Position numbers and translations under genes: made by a program
In this document: piece by piece, positions 38,125 through 47,422 of the stretch
How positions within the stretch are numbered: the first letter of the stretch is position 1
Layout: every line of letters starts with the position of its first letter
The notes under the pieces: generated by a model
Seen by the model: only the letters and a program-made list of their open reading frames with translations
Told to the model about the DNA's origin: nothing
Database searches by the model: none
Assembly: GCF_017916325.1 (NCBI RefSeq)
Contig: NC_090165.1
Span: 682,001 to 746,000, forward strand
Length of the DNA: 64,000 nt
Direction of reading: 5' to 3'
From: Leishmania martiniquensis
Lineage: Eukaryota; Euglenozoa; Kinetoplastea; Trypanosomatida; Trypanosomatidae

Positions 38125-41100
38125 ATGTCGTACTACATCGGCTACTCGCAGCGTGAGATTTATAAGAAGCGCTGCAGCGAGCTGGGCTGTGCGTGCAACT
38201 CCGCGGTCGTGCAACTGCTCTCCGATGTCCCAGACGACGCTGCCAGCCTGACCTCGCTGGACCTCTCCCGCAACTTTCTTGGCAGAAAAGGCATTATTCC
38301 GCTCTTGGACGTTATCGAGAGTGCTGAGCACCTACGCAGTCTCGACCTACGCGACCAGCAACTCGGAAATGATGTGTTAGAGCTGATTTGCGCGCGCCTC
38401 CGGCGGCACCCCTCTCTGCTGAAGCTGAATCTGTCCAATAATCCAATCACCCTCGCTGTCTCCTCAGCGCTGCTCGATCTGGCGAAGGAGAACTCTGTGC
38501 TGCAGTATATTCTTCTGGAGAAGACGCTCGTGCGCTCCTCCATGGTTACAGCCATTGAGGTACAGCTTGAGAAGAATCGTGCACTCGCCCGGGCCGCGTC
38601 GACGGCGTTACCGTTGCCCGACGCCCCCTCCACTCGACTTTCCATCACTACCTCTCCAACAGCGGCGGGCTCTGCGCCCGATAGCGAGTCTTCTACTCTG
38701 AGAAAAGGGCGGGTGGGACCATCTTTACCCGCCGGCAGCGGCACTTCCGCTGCCGCGTCGCTCCTCTCGCTGGCCAATTCAGCGCCCGCTGCACCGAGGG
38801 GCACTGGACTACGCCAGCGCAGCCCCGCGCACGAACTGCAGCACGTGTTCCGCTGCTACACGCATACGGTAGCCGACGTTCTCTTCGACGCCGATCCAAC
38901 GAAGGATATTTGGGCGTGGTGTGAGGCACGACAGTACGTGTTCGACGACGCCCAGTTCAGCTCACACAACGATCATCTGCACAAAATTGCGCGGAACACC
39001 TACGGCGTCGCGAGCTGGCGGCGCATCGGCGAGCTCTACCCTGATGCCACACTCTTTGGGTGGGAAGGTACAACAACGCCTAGCAACGCCACGGCACAGC
39101 AGGGCGTACCCGGGGTTGGCGGCTGTCGTACTCAACAGAGCTGTGGCGATTCGGGGGAAAGCGCGAAAAGCGCCGCTGCGGCAGCTGTGGATGGGAGCTG
39201 TGGCAGCAGCGGGGCGGCGTATTCGCCTGCCACCTCACTCTTTGAACAGCTCCCTACAAATGTCCCCGAAGGCTTCACCTGGACCTTCACCGCGATGATG
39301 GCGAGCGTGAAGGAGATGGAGTCGCTGTACGCCCTCTTCTGCACATCCGCTACAGAACTTATAGATGGCCGAATGCGGGTGCAGCGCGGCACGGACTGTC
39401 CTGGTATCTACACGATGCGCATCTTTGTTGAGGGGCAATGGCGCTACCTTGTGGGAGATGATTTCTTGCCGGTAGACAAGTATGGCCGATTGATCTTCAC
39501 AAAGCCATCCATGGACGGTAAGGCGTTCTGGCCGTGCATCTTGGAGAAGATGCTGGCGAAACTGTACGGCGGCTACCATGCCTTGGACTCGGACTTCGAC
39601 CAGCATTACGCCGGCGTCGATGGCCCCAAAATACGCAGACCAGTTGCCGAGCTGTTGGGTAGCAACGAGAGCCTCCGGCGGACGACCACCAGCGGTGAAG
39701 GTGGAAGCGGTGACGCTGATGCCGATGCCGTGGCAGAGGGCTCGCTCATCTGCGAGGAGGTGCTGCAGAACTGCGGCCGTGCCATGTCTCGCCTCACGGG
39801 TGGCCTCTACGATAGCTATCCGCTGCACTCGGTGGAGGCAGCGCCAACAGCGCAGGTCTTTGAGGTACTGCACGGGTCTCTCGGGTTGCCGCCGCGCCAC
39901 GCTGACGGGGGTGGGGAGGGCAACACCGCACGTTTCAGTCGACGAACAGCGCTGGTGAAGCGGCCGTTTCTCGGTGGCCGCAGCATCTCCGTGGATGCCG
40001 CAGTCGGCGCGTCAGCTGTGCCTTCGTGCCGGACCGCCGCCGTTTCTTTTAGTAGAGAAGCTGCGCGAACGTGCAGCGGCATTCGACCGCACTGCGCTTA
40101 CCAGGTTGTGCGCGTGTGCCGCGCTGGTGAGGTGCGTCTACTGCAGCTAAGTAATCCATGGTGCGACAGAGTGCAGTGGACCGGTGACTGGGCAGATGAT
40201 TCACCACTGTGGGTGAAGCATCCTGAAGTGGCTGAGATGGTGTCGACGCCCGCTCGCAGTGGCCCACGCTCGCGAAGCGTCGGCAGCTGCCTCTTGCAGC
40301 GCTCTGATATGGCATTGTCGGTGGTCTCCTTGCCGTTAGGGCGCTCGCTGCTGACGGCCTTGAGTGAGGCAGGAGAGTCGCTGAAGGAAGCGTCGCTGTC
40401 GGAGGGGCAGGGCCCCTCGACGTGCACCACCGGAAATGCTGCCACGGCGCGACCGCACTTGCAGAAGTCTACGTTTTGGATCGCCTTTCGTGATTTTGTG
40501 CAGAACTTTGAGTGGGTACACACGTGCCGCGTGTTTGGTGACGAATTTCAGCGGCAGGACGTGCACGGCAAGTGGACTCGCAGGTCGGCCGGTGGCAGCG
40601 CACGCGAGCCGTCGTGGCACATCAACCCACACTATCGGCTCTCGTTCCCCTACCGGTCGACTGTCCATGTGCAGCTAACGCGGCGTGATCCGCGTCTCCG
40701 TCAGACTCGCAGCGCCGTGCCTGAGCACGACGACGGGAGTGGTGGTGTTGGGCTGCAGCTTTTGCGTGACACTCACTACCCACTGCACTGTCCTCCGAGA
40801 CGTCGAGAATCCGCGGCACTTAGCGCCATCGCTTGCATGCCCACTGGGTTCGTGGAGGACGTCGCCGAGGGCTCTCGGAGAGATGGCAGCAACACAGGCG
40901 AGGCTCTCGGTAGCAGTCCTCTGGCCTCCACCAACAGCAGCGGCGGCTGTGCCTTTACTTCTGTTCTCTTCTCCGATCTCCGTCAAAGTGGCGATCACCT
41001 GTCGCTGGCAGTTGTGCTGGAAGCTGGCGCGCAGTACTGGATTGTGCCAACCACATATGCCCCGAGGGTGCTGGACGAGTTCGATTTCATCGTCATCTCG

Positions 41101-42192
41101 ACTTCGACGTTCATGATGCAGGAGGCACAGGAGCTCGACTACTGGGATCAGCGAACGGTGCCGTCAGAGCTGCTCTATTCCGTTTCCTCGAACTTGCAAG
41201 AGTCCGGGCAGGGCGAGGGTGAGGTGGCCATCATCTTCGACTCCAAAACCTGCATCTCGAGTGATGAGAACCTCCTGCTAAACGGGAGGCAGCAGCGCAA
41301 TCGACACTTGATGCACGACGCCGTCCAATCTTCAATCGAATCCGCCTCAGTTACGCTATCGAGTCGCGCGTGTCGGGTTGTTGTCGCTGCCACCATGGAC
41401 CTCACGGCGTCCTACGGGGAGCGGGGGAACAGCGATGCGGACGAGGCGTACGAGGAGCTTTCAGGGCTGGCGGAAGGCATGAACGACACGCCAACGCTGC
41501 AGCTTGCTGTTGTGCCTGGCGAGGTGGACGCTGAAGGCCGCCCCACTCGCACGATCGGCGACATCGATCCTCACATGGCTCACTCGTACCAGCTCGACCA
41601 TCACACCGTTCTTGAGACAGTCATTCTTTCTGCTTATCCCGGTAGTGTGGAGTACTGCACCGTCATCGGCTTCCTTCTCCCGGCGGGGTCGTGGGCACAC
41701 GTGCGCTATCAGGTCTGGTGCTCCGCGCCTCTTCTTGAAGTAACGAGTCTGCCGGCATGGTCGAAAGAGGAGGTGGAGCTGTGCTGGGATGATGAGAAGG
41801 GAAGTGGAGGCTACCACGAAGGAAACGGGCACCCGCAGGTGGAGCTGTCGAAGTTGCGGCCGTTTCAGCGATTTGCCGTATCGCTGCAGGTGGTCGAATA
41901 CGACGCCATCGAGCCGGCCATCATGTTCACCGTAGTCCAAAGTGATGAACAGCGAGGGGAACCGGTGAAGGGGCGGCTGGCGCAGAAAGACGTGTGGTCT
42001 CAGTCCGCGTACATCAAGGGTACCTTTCTGCAATCGGGCTTCGACCTCGATGAGCACCCGCCAGCGTCGCTGATCGTCATCCCGTGCCTGCAGCCGACCG
42101 GCTCCAAAGGGAGGTGCCTTCTTACCATTTCGTCCGACTTCGCCGATTACCAATTCTACCCGTTGCGCACGAGCGCCGCTGCCGTTCCCTAG
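38125..42192 (+). CDS. LRR calpain-like protein (family C2), predicted inactive
   Basis: A 1,355-residue protein. Residues about 1-150 contain leucine-rich repeats ('LTSLDLSRNFLG', 'LRSLDLRDQQLG', 'LLKLNLSNNPIT'). A calpain-type domain spans about 255-715. The catalytic Cys site reads GFTW at 383-386, so T385 stands where active calpains have Cys. The His site reads H656-C657-A658-Y659, placing C657 at the expected His position. The Asn site is kept (N677 in SNPW) and is followed by the usual 'VQWTGDWADDSPLW' segment. About 790-1,355 carries beta-rich calpain domain-III/C2-like segments. Proteolysis is therefore unlikely; trypanosomatids have many such catalytically dead calpain-like proteins, often cytoskeletal. 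The ATG at 38125 is preferred because the protein becomes protein-like there (MSYYIGYS); in-frame ATGs also exist at 37903 and 37984. Confidence 0.85.
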   Translation: MSYYIGYSQREIYKKRCSELGCACNSAVVQLLSDVPDDAASLTSLDLSRNFLGRKGIIPLLDVIESAEHLRSLDLRDQQLGNDVLELICARLRRHPSLLKLNLSNNPITLAVSSALLDLAKENSVLQYILLEKTLVRSSMVTAIEVQLEKNRALARAASTALPLPDAPSTRLSITTSPTAAGSAPDSESSTLRKGRVGPSLPAGSGTSAAASLLSLANSAPAAPRGTGLRQRSPAHELQHVFRCYTHTVADVLFDADPTKDIWAWCEARQYVFDDAQFSSHNDHLHKIARNTYGVASWRRIGELYPDATLFGWEGTTTPSNATAQQGVPGVGGCRTQQSCGDSGESAKSAAAAAVDGSCGSSGAAYSPATSLFEQLPTNVPEGFTWTFTAMMASVKEMESLYALFCTSATELIDGRMRVQRGTDCPGIYTMRIFVEGQWRYLVGDDFLPVDKYGRLIFTKPSMDGKAFWPCILEKMLAKLYGGYHALDSDFDQHYAGVDGPKIRRPVAELLGSNESLRRTTTSGEGGSGDADADAVAEGSLICEEVLQNCGRAMSRLTGGLYDSYPLHSVEAAPTAQVFEVLHGSLGLPPRHADGGGEGNTARFSRRTALVKRPFLGGRSISVDAAVGASAVPSCRTAAVSFSREAARTCSGIRPHCAYQVVRVCRAGEVRLLQLSNPWCDRVQWTGDWADDSPLWVKHPEVAEMVSTPARSGPRSRSVGSCLLQRSDMALSVVSLPLGRSLLTALSEAGESLKEASLSEGQGPSTCTTGNAATARPHLQKSTFWIAFRDFVQNFEWVHTCRVFGDEFQRQDVHGKWTRRSAGGSAREPSWHINPHYRLSFPYRSTVHVQLTRRDPRLRQTRSAVPEHDDGSGGVGLQLLRDTHYPLHCPPRRRESAALSAIACMPTGFVEDVAEGSRRDGSNTGEALGSSPLASTNSSGGCAFTSVLFSDLRQSGDHLSLAVVLEAGAQYWIVPTTYAPRVLDEFDFIVISTSTFMMQEAQELDYWDQRTVPSELLYSVSSNLQESGQGEGEVAIIFDSKTCISSDENLLLNGRQQRNRHLMHDAVQSSIESASVTLSSRACRVVVAATMDLTASYGERGNSDADEAYEELSGLAEGMNDTPTLQLAVVPGEVDAEGRPTRTIGDIDPHMAHSYQLDHHTVLETVILSAYPGSVEYCTVIGFLLPAGSWAHVRYQVWCSAPLLEVTSLPAWSKEEVELCWDDEKGSGGYHEGNGHPQVELSKLRPFQRFAVSLQVVEYDAIEPAIMFTVVQSDEQRGEPVKGRLAQKDVWSQSAYIKGTFLQSGFDLDEHPPASLIVIPCLQPTGSKGRCLLTISSDFADYQFYPLRTSAAAVP

Positions 42193-44060
42193 GTATCGAG
42201 GCCGCCTCGTCTCTCCTCCCTGCCCCTGCTCCCTACGCACCCAGACGTATACATATACGGGTAAGCTGGAGAGGACAGCTCCACCACTCGAAGTGCCATA
42301 CAAGCGCACACCTGCAGAGCCATTGCGGCTCATTTCTTTTTCGACCTCTTTGCGCGCTCGTCTGTTACAACGCGGTAAGCGCTTCCATGAAAATACACGC
42401 CGACACATACGCACGCACGCGGGTACGTGGCGCACCCTCGTAGCCTTCATGCAGCGCCTACGCGCTCTCTATTCTGCGCCTCTTGTGCGCGCACGTGCGT
42501 GTGTGTGGCGGTGGCGGAGACAATGATGTACGCTGATGTGTAAGTGTGCTGTGTTTCGTTTTCTGACTCAACGCGTTGGTCCTCAAAGGCATCTTCGATG
42601 CCTACGAAAAACCTATCGCACACTCATCTGAAAAGTGTAGAGGCGACGGCGGAGCGACAGGGCGAAAAGGCTGTGCTCGGGGCGACGAGAGATACGAATG
42701 AGGTGGATGAGGGTGAGGCGTGCGCACATGCGTCATTGAGCCGCTGCGTTCATGCTCTGTTGGATGCAGAAGCGTCAGCTGCTGTGCGCTCCACTGGCCA
42801 TGTCGCCCTCCTGCTCTGACGTGGGGCTTCTTTCACCAACCTCACTCTCTTCGCCCTGTGCGTCTGTGCACCCACGCACCCTTCCCCGAGAACCTGCTCC
42901 GCCGCTACTGAGGAATTCGTGAGGGGCACCGTTTCTATTCTTCTGTCTCTCTTTGTGTGATTGCTTCTTCTCGCTTGCTTGGAACCCAGTCGAATGCTGC
43001 TCACCATCCCTCACCTCTGGCTTGCCGGTTGGATGGCCGTGGTGGAACTATTCACTGAAAGGCTCGGCGACAGGGGGAGAGAGAGGGGTGGGAGAGCGGA
43101 GGAGGCGAGGCAACAGATGTACCCTCCCCCTCTCTTTTTTTTCTGGCTGCTCATCTCTCCTTTTCCCTGTCCCATCTTTGCTGTTCAATACATGTATGCT
43201 CACGGCCTGTATCCACTCGTGCGCCCTCTTCCCCCTGTCTGTCTGTCTCTCTCTCTCTCGGTCATTCTCGATCACTTCCCCAACTCTGTGCACCAGTGCT
43301 TTGCGCCACGGTGGTACACGAAGGCGGTTGGGAAGAAGAGGTGTCGACCAAAGTGGCTTCGTTTTTTTTCGCGCTCTTCCGCGCCTCTGTATGGGCGGTG
43401 ACGGCTCTCTTTCTCTCTGCGTCGTTTCCTCACGCTTTGGAATCGTTCCCCCCTCTGTGATTTCGCCCCCGACGCTGTATGATTGCTGCGGCAAAGTCAT
43501 CTCAAAATTCTTCAGAGAGAGATCGTGCCATCTCAGGATTGCTGTTTGTGGACTTGATCAAGGAGTACACATGCTTACTGCGACTCCGATGTTTCTTTTC
43601 ACGCGCGGCGACCGTTGCTGCTCCTCGTCCTGCCACATTTGTTGCACCACTTGCACTGGAGCGAGCGCCTCCATCATACAAGTTGATGTCGCGTCACCCC
43701 TGCCCTCCCCAGCCCGCCATCCCTTTGCAACACATGTAAGGGTTTCTCACCTCCTTTTTTCATCTCGCATGTGTCCACCTGTTCCTCTCTCCGTCGTATA
43801 TCCGTCCTTCGCCGGCCAAACGTACGTCTACATGTGCGCTGGCCATGGCCGACTCCACGTGCCGCCTTCAGGTCGCCCCCCTCCCCCTCTCGCAAAATTT
43901 GTTCGCATATTTTTGGTCCGACGACAGAGTTCTCACCCGACCCCCCGCCCGCATAAGCCCAACACAGCCGCTCTTTTGATGATGAGCTGAAGCGTCATTG
44001 TGCGCATTACGTCGCCCAACCGCTTTTTTTTCTGCCGTTGAATATTTGCCCCTTTTCCAC
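42193..44060. other. Long intergenic region (about 1.9 kb)
   Basis: Pyrimidine-rich and GT/CT-repeat sequence (for example 43115-43160, 43225-43270, 43750-43800). A long frame at 42953-43990 has no credible start and is Ser/Leu/Cys/Phe-rich because of CT tracts. No gene called. The last T tract (about 44022-44058) has no AG before the b561 ATG, so the acceptor probably lies upstream, for example near 43868. Confidence 0.55.
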
Positions 44061-44771
44061 ATGACCACCACTGGAAAAGATGCGGCTGCACTACCCACTA
44101 CCGACGACAACCCTTTGTCTCGGGAGGAGGTGATAAGTCGATGCCGCCAGCTTGCTGCCATCAGCATAATTGTGCTTGTGTCTATGCAGATATTTCACAA
44201 GTCCGGCACCTACACGGACGTCTTCCAATACCACCCCATTTTCATGCTGCAGGCCTTTGTTATGGTGATGCCGGACGTTGTGAGTAGCATCAAGCGACTA
44301 CGAAAGGCACATCACCGGTCTGCGTGCAAGACTGATGGTGTCGCACAACCACTTGAAGGCCAGCTTCCGCGCAGCGAAATAATCATGCGTCACCAGCTGA
44401 CCTCTTTTGTGATGGAGGTCGCCGCTGCAGGCGGCTTCGCTGCGGTGGAGTACACGAAAATTACGAACAACTACCCACACCTCAAGTCTCCACACGGCAT
44501 CGTGGGCGCCCTCTGTGGTGTGGCAATCGTGTGCCAGATGGTGCTCGGCTCCACTCTCCGCTACCTTCTGACGCCAGCGGACCCGCGGCGTCCCATAGTG
44601 CGGACGGCGCACAAATACACGGGCGCCTTCATCGCCATCACGGCAATGATGGCAATGGCCGGCGGCTTTCTCAGTACTGAGTACGCAGAGAAGGTCGTAC
44701 CATCCTCGATGATGCGGACAGTGATTGCTTTCGCTTCGGTGGCGACATCAGTTGCGGGCTTCGTTCTATAA
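44061..44771 (+). CDS. Cytochrome b561 family transmembrane protein
   Basis: A 236-residue di-haem membrane protein that would pass electrons across a membrane, in relatives from ascorbate to a ferric-chelate or semidehydroascorbate acceptor. Hydrophobic helices lie at about 30-45, 57-72, 113-132, 146-168, 183-204 and 219-235. Four histidines at helix ends, H58 (YHPIFML), H111 (MRHQL), H145 (SPHGIVG) and H184 (AHKYTG), match the haem-ligand pattern of eukaryotic b561 proteins. No DOMON domain is attached, as in the CYB561D1/D2 type. The substrate and membrane are not determinable; iron reduction is a reasonable guess for a parasite. The ATG at 44061 is the first in frame. Confidence 0.85.
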   Translation: MTTTGKDAAALPTTDDNPLSREEVISRCRQLAAISIIVLVSMQIFHKSGTYTDVFQYHPIFMLQAFVMVMPDVVSSIKRLRKAHHRSACKTDGVAQPLEGQLPRSEIIMRHQLTSFVMEVAAAGGFAAVEYTKITNNYPHLKSPHGIVGALCGVAIVCQMVLGSTLRYLLTPADPRRPIVRTAHKYTGAFIAITAMMAMAGGFLSTEYAEKVVPSSMMRTVIAFASVATSVAGFVL

Positions 44772-47422
44772 AAAGCTGTGGGAACCTCCTCCCACGTGTT
44801 CGACACCAGCACGTAGTCGAAGAGGCCCGCTACCGAGGCTGGGAACGTAGAGCCACCTGTGACGGTGCGCTCCATCATCAATGCTACGAGCATCGGCATC
44901 ATCAATGCACACCATCTCGCGTAGTTTTGTACCACCTGGCCTGTGACTGAGGTAGCCAGAGCAACGGGGCGCGCGATTCGAAAGAAGTGCGGCTGGGTAT
45001 ACTACGAGGCATGAAGATGAGAATCCGGTGCCACAGACAACGCACGGCTGATGAAAGCCGAGCGCGGGTAAGCGGCGTCGTGGGCGGTGAAGAGGAGGAG
45101 GACGTCTTTCTGCGTCGTAGAGCTCCACAGGAACACTTCGTGAAGAAAGGTGTGCGGTGGTGGTGGACGTCTTTGCCACTCATCCGCGCTGTGCCTGTAT
45201 ACAGTGAATGTTTGAGACACGGAATGCCGCGAGAAAGGACAAAGGAGCTGCTCAATGTACCTATCTCATCCAGTGAATCTGATCGAGCTAGGTATACGCA
45301 GCGCATTGAACGTTGCAGGCGGCCCCCATCGGCTTCGTCCCGGCATAGCTTATGTGGGCGACTAGGGTCGCATGGACGCGGCGAAAAGGTCTGTAGAAGA
45401 GGAGGCCTTTCTCAGGGACCGATACGAGTCAGCGTGGCGGCGCCCGCTGACGATGCAGCGGCGGTGCTGTCGGCACCCCACCAAAGCAAGCAGGCGTTAG
45501 AGATGGACGTCGACATTTCCTAATCTGTGGGCTGGATGTCCCCGGCAGTGCTGGTGTGTGAGGCGTAGCGGTTCAGCTCCTTGCAGTACTCGGCATCCCG
45601 CAGCCTTCAGGGCGTCGATTTTGTCAGGAAGCGCTCATGCAGCTCGTACGACGGTGGCCTGGTGGAATGGAGTCGAGTAACCTGTCCAGAAAGTAGGCTC
45701 TGCCAGTCGCGCTATCGTCTCGCTATGGCTGGGCGCCTCCCAAGGCGTTCAGCCCCCCTCCTCCTTCCCCCTCTGCAGGCGGCGGGGGTGCTGAGCAGCC
45801 CTCGAAAATGGAAGGTACGGCTAGCACTGACAGCAGTGGCTACCGGCCTGCTTTCGCTATGTGCCCCAGTTCTGGTGTTACTGGGCGCTCTCGGTGCCTT
45901 TGCGCGACAAGTTCTTTGGGGTCTTTTCCCTTTTGTTTTCCTCCGTTAAGCCGGCATCTGCTCCCGCACATGAAGGCAACTGTGGAAAGAGGTGCGTGAT
46001 GCACAGTGACGCGCACACGTTAATACACATATACGGACTGTTGCTGCGCGTCGAGCGACTTTTTTAGCCGGGAAACGGCCCGAAATCACTTCTGCAGGCA
46101 TCTCCGGCGGCCTTGACAAGGCAGACGACCCATCAGCGGCTCCACTCCTTCTGCCTTTCTCTTGACACTTCTGTGCCTCTACGTCTTCTCAGTGTGAGCA
46201 GCTGTGAACGACACTGAATGCATTCCGCCTTCTGTGACTCAGGAGGGGTATTACTGTGGATGTGCCCGTGAGAGCCATCACGGTGGGACAGAGTACCACT
46301 TCGCTAGCGATGCTGCTGCATGTATTCGATCCGGCCCTCCGCATTGCTTTCACCACACCGTGCCCGCCTTTACCATTGACTCCCTCCTCCTGGCCCTCCT
46401 TCTTCTCTAACGCATGCACATATGCACCCGATCACGCACTCATGTCTGCCGATGAAAGCACATCACCAGAGGCGGAAGCTCAACTGCGCGCTACCAGACC
46501 TTCACTTGCTCTCTCTCAGTCCCTTTTTCGCCATCTGTCCCACCTCCTCCGTCTCCCCCCTGGTTGCAGGCACACTGGTACCGTCTCGCCGTGGTGCACA
46601 TTCGATGGCAAGCATCGGAGACGGCAGCGGAAGGGCGCGGCGGTAGAAAAAAAAGTTCCGGAGAGCACCCGCAGCGGGAAGGGTGGAGGCGCGTCGGTGC
46701 CTTTTGTTCCCGGACTCAAGAACGGCCCCACTGCACACCGAAGACAGAGAAAAGGCACTCGTGGGGGATATGCGCCCCTCGTGTTGCCTTTTTGCGTCTT
46801 CCGTGGCCACTTGCTGTCTTCTTTTTTTTTAAGTCTTTGACGTTCTGGTGTGAATTTTATTGTACCCTTTTTTCTCTCACCTGTGCGTGTGCGTGTGTGT
46901 GTAGTGGTCGGGGTTGGTAGCAAGGGGCACCGGCGGGGCTCTTGTCCTTTCCATCTCGATAGGCGGAGTTCTAGTACCAAGCGGAGGTGCTACCTTCACC
47001 TTCCCTGCACTGCCCTTTGGCGGTGTCGAGAAGGAGGGGGGAGGGGCAAGCACAAGTTGAGGGGGGGAGACGCTGCCGTGGACTGCGTCAGTCTCGTGTA
47101 CCGTTCACGGGCATTTCTCGCTTCCAGCAAACAAGTGAAGTCCTCCGTTTTACCGGGTGGCTTCGTTTCTGAGGTGACGGGACGGGAAAGGGGGCCCATA
47201 TCCCTCTTTTTCGCCCCACACACCGGCGGTGCAAGGCGCGAGAGGGACGGCCACAATCATCCGTCTCGACGTTCTCCTGCCCCCCTCCCCCCTCCCAGCG
47301 CACCATCGCTTTCGTGCGGCAGGACCAGCCGCGGATCTCTCGTTCGGCGGTTTCCACCGCGCTCGTTGCGCGCGCTGCTCGAGCGCCCTTGGGTATCCCC
47401 ACACCGCCCTCTCCCACCACGG
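44772..47422. other. Long intergenic region (about 2.65 kb) with possible gene remnants
   Basis: 44772-45950 lacks the usual pyrimidine tracts and translates into protein-like fragments in more than one frame on both strands, including an ORF from the ATG at 45011 to 45523 (170 codons) with only moderate GC at third positions. I could not assemble a convincing gene and call none. From about 46380 it becomes leader-like, with a T tract at about 46811-46830 followed by AG near 46831-46832, and C-rich tracts at 47277-47300, before the next gene. Confidence 0.45.

Noticed and set aside
38101..38125. Earlier in-frame ATGs (37903, 37984) for the calpain-like gene
   Set aside because: The extra N-terminal residues read like pyrimidine-rich leader, while the protein becomes clearly conserved-looking from MSYYIGYS at 38125; kept as an alternative only.
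42953..43990. 345-codon open frame on the + strand
   Set aside because: It begins at a TTG, has no early ATG, and its Ser/Cys/Phe/Leu composition comes from CT-rich leader sequence upstream of b561.
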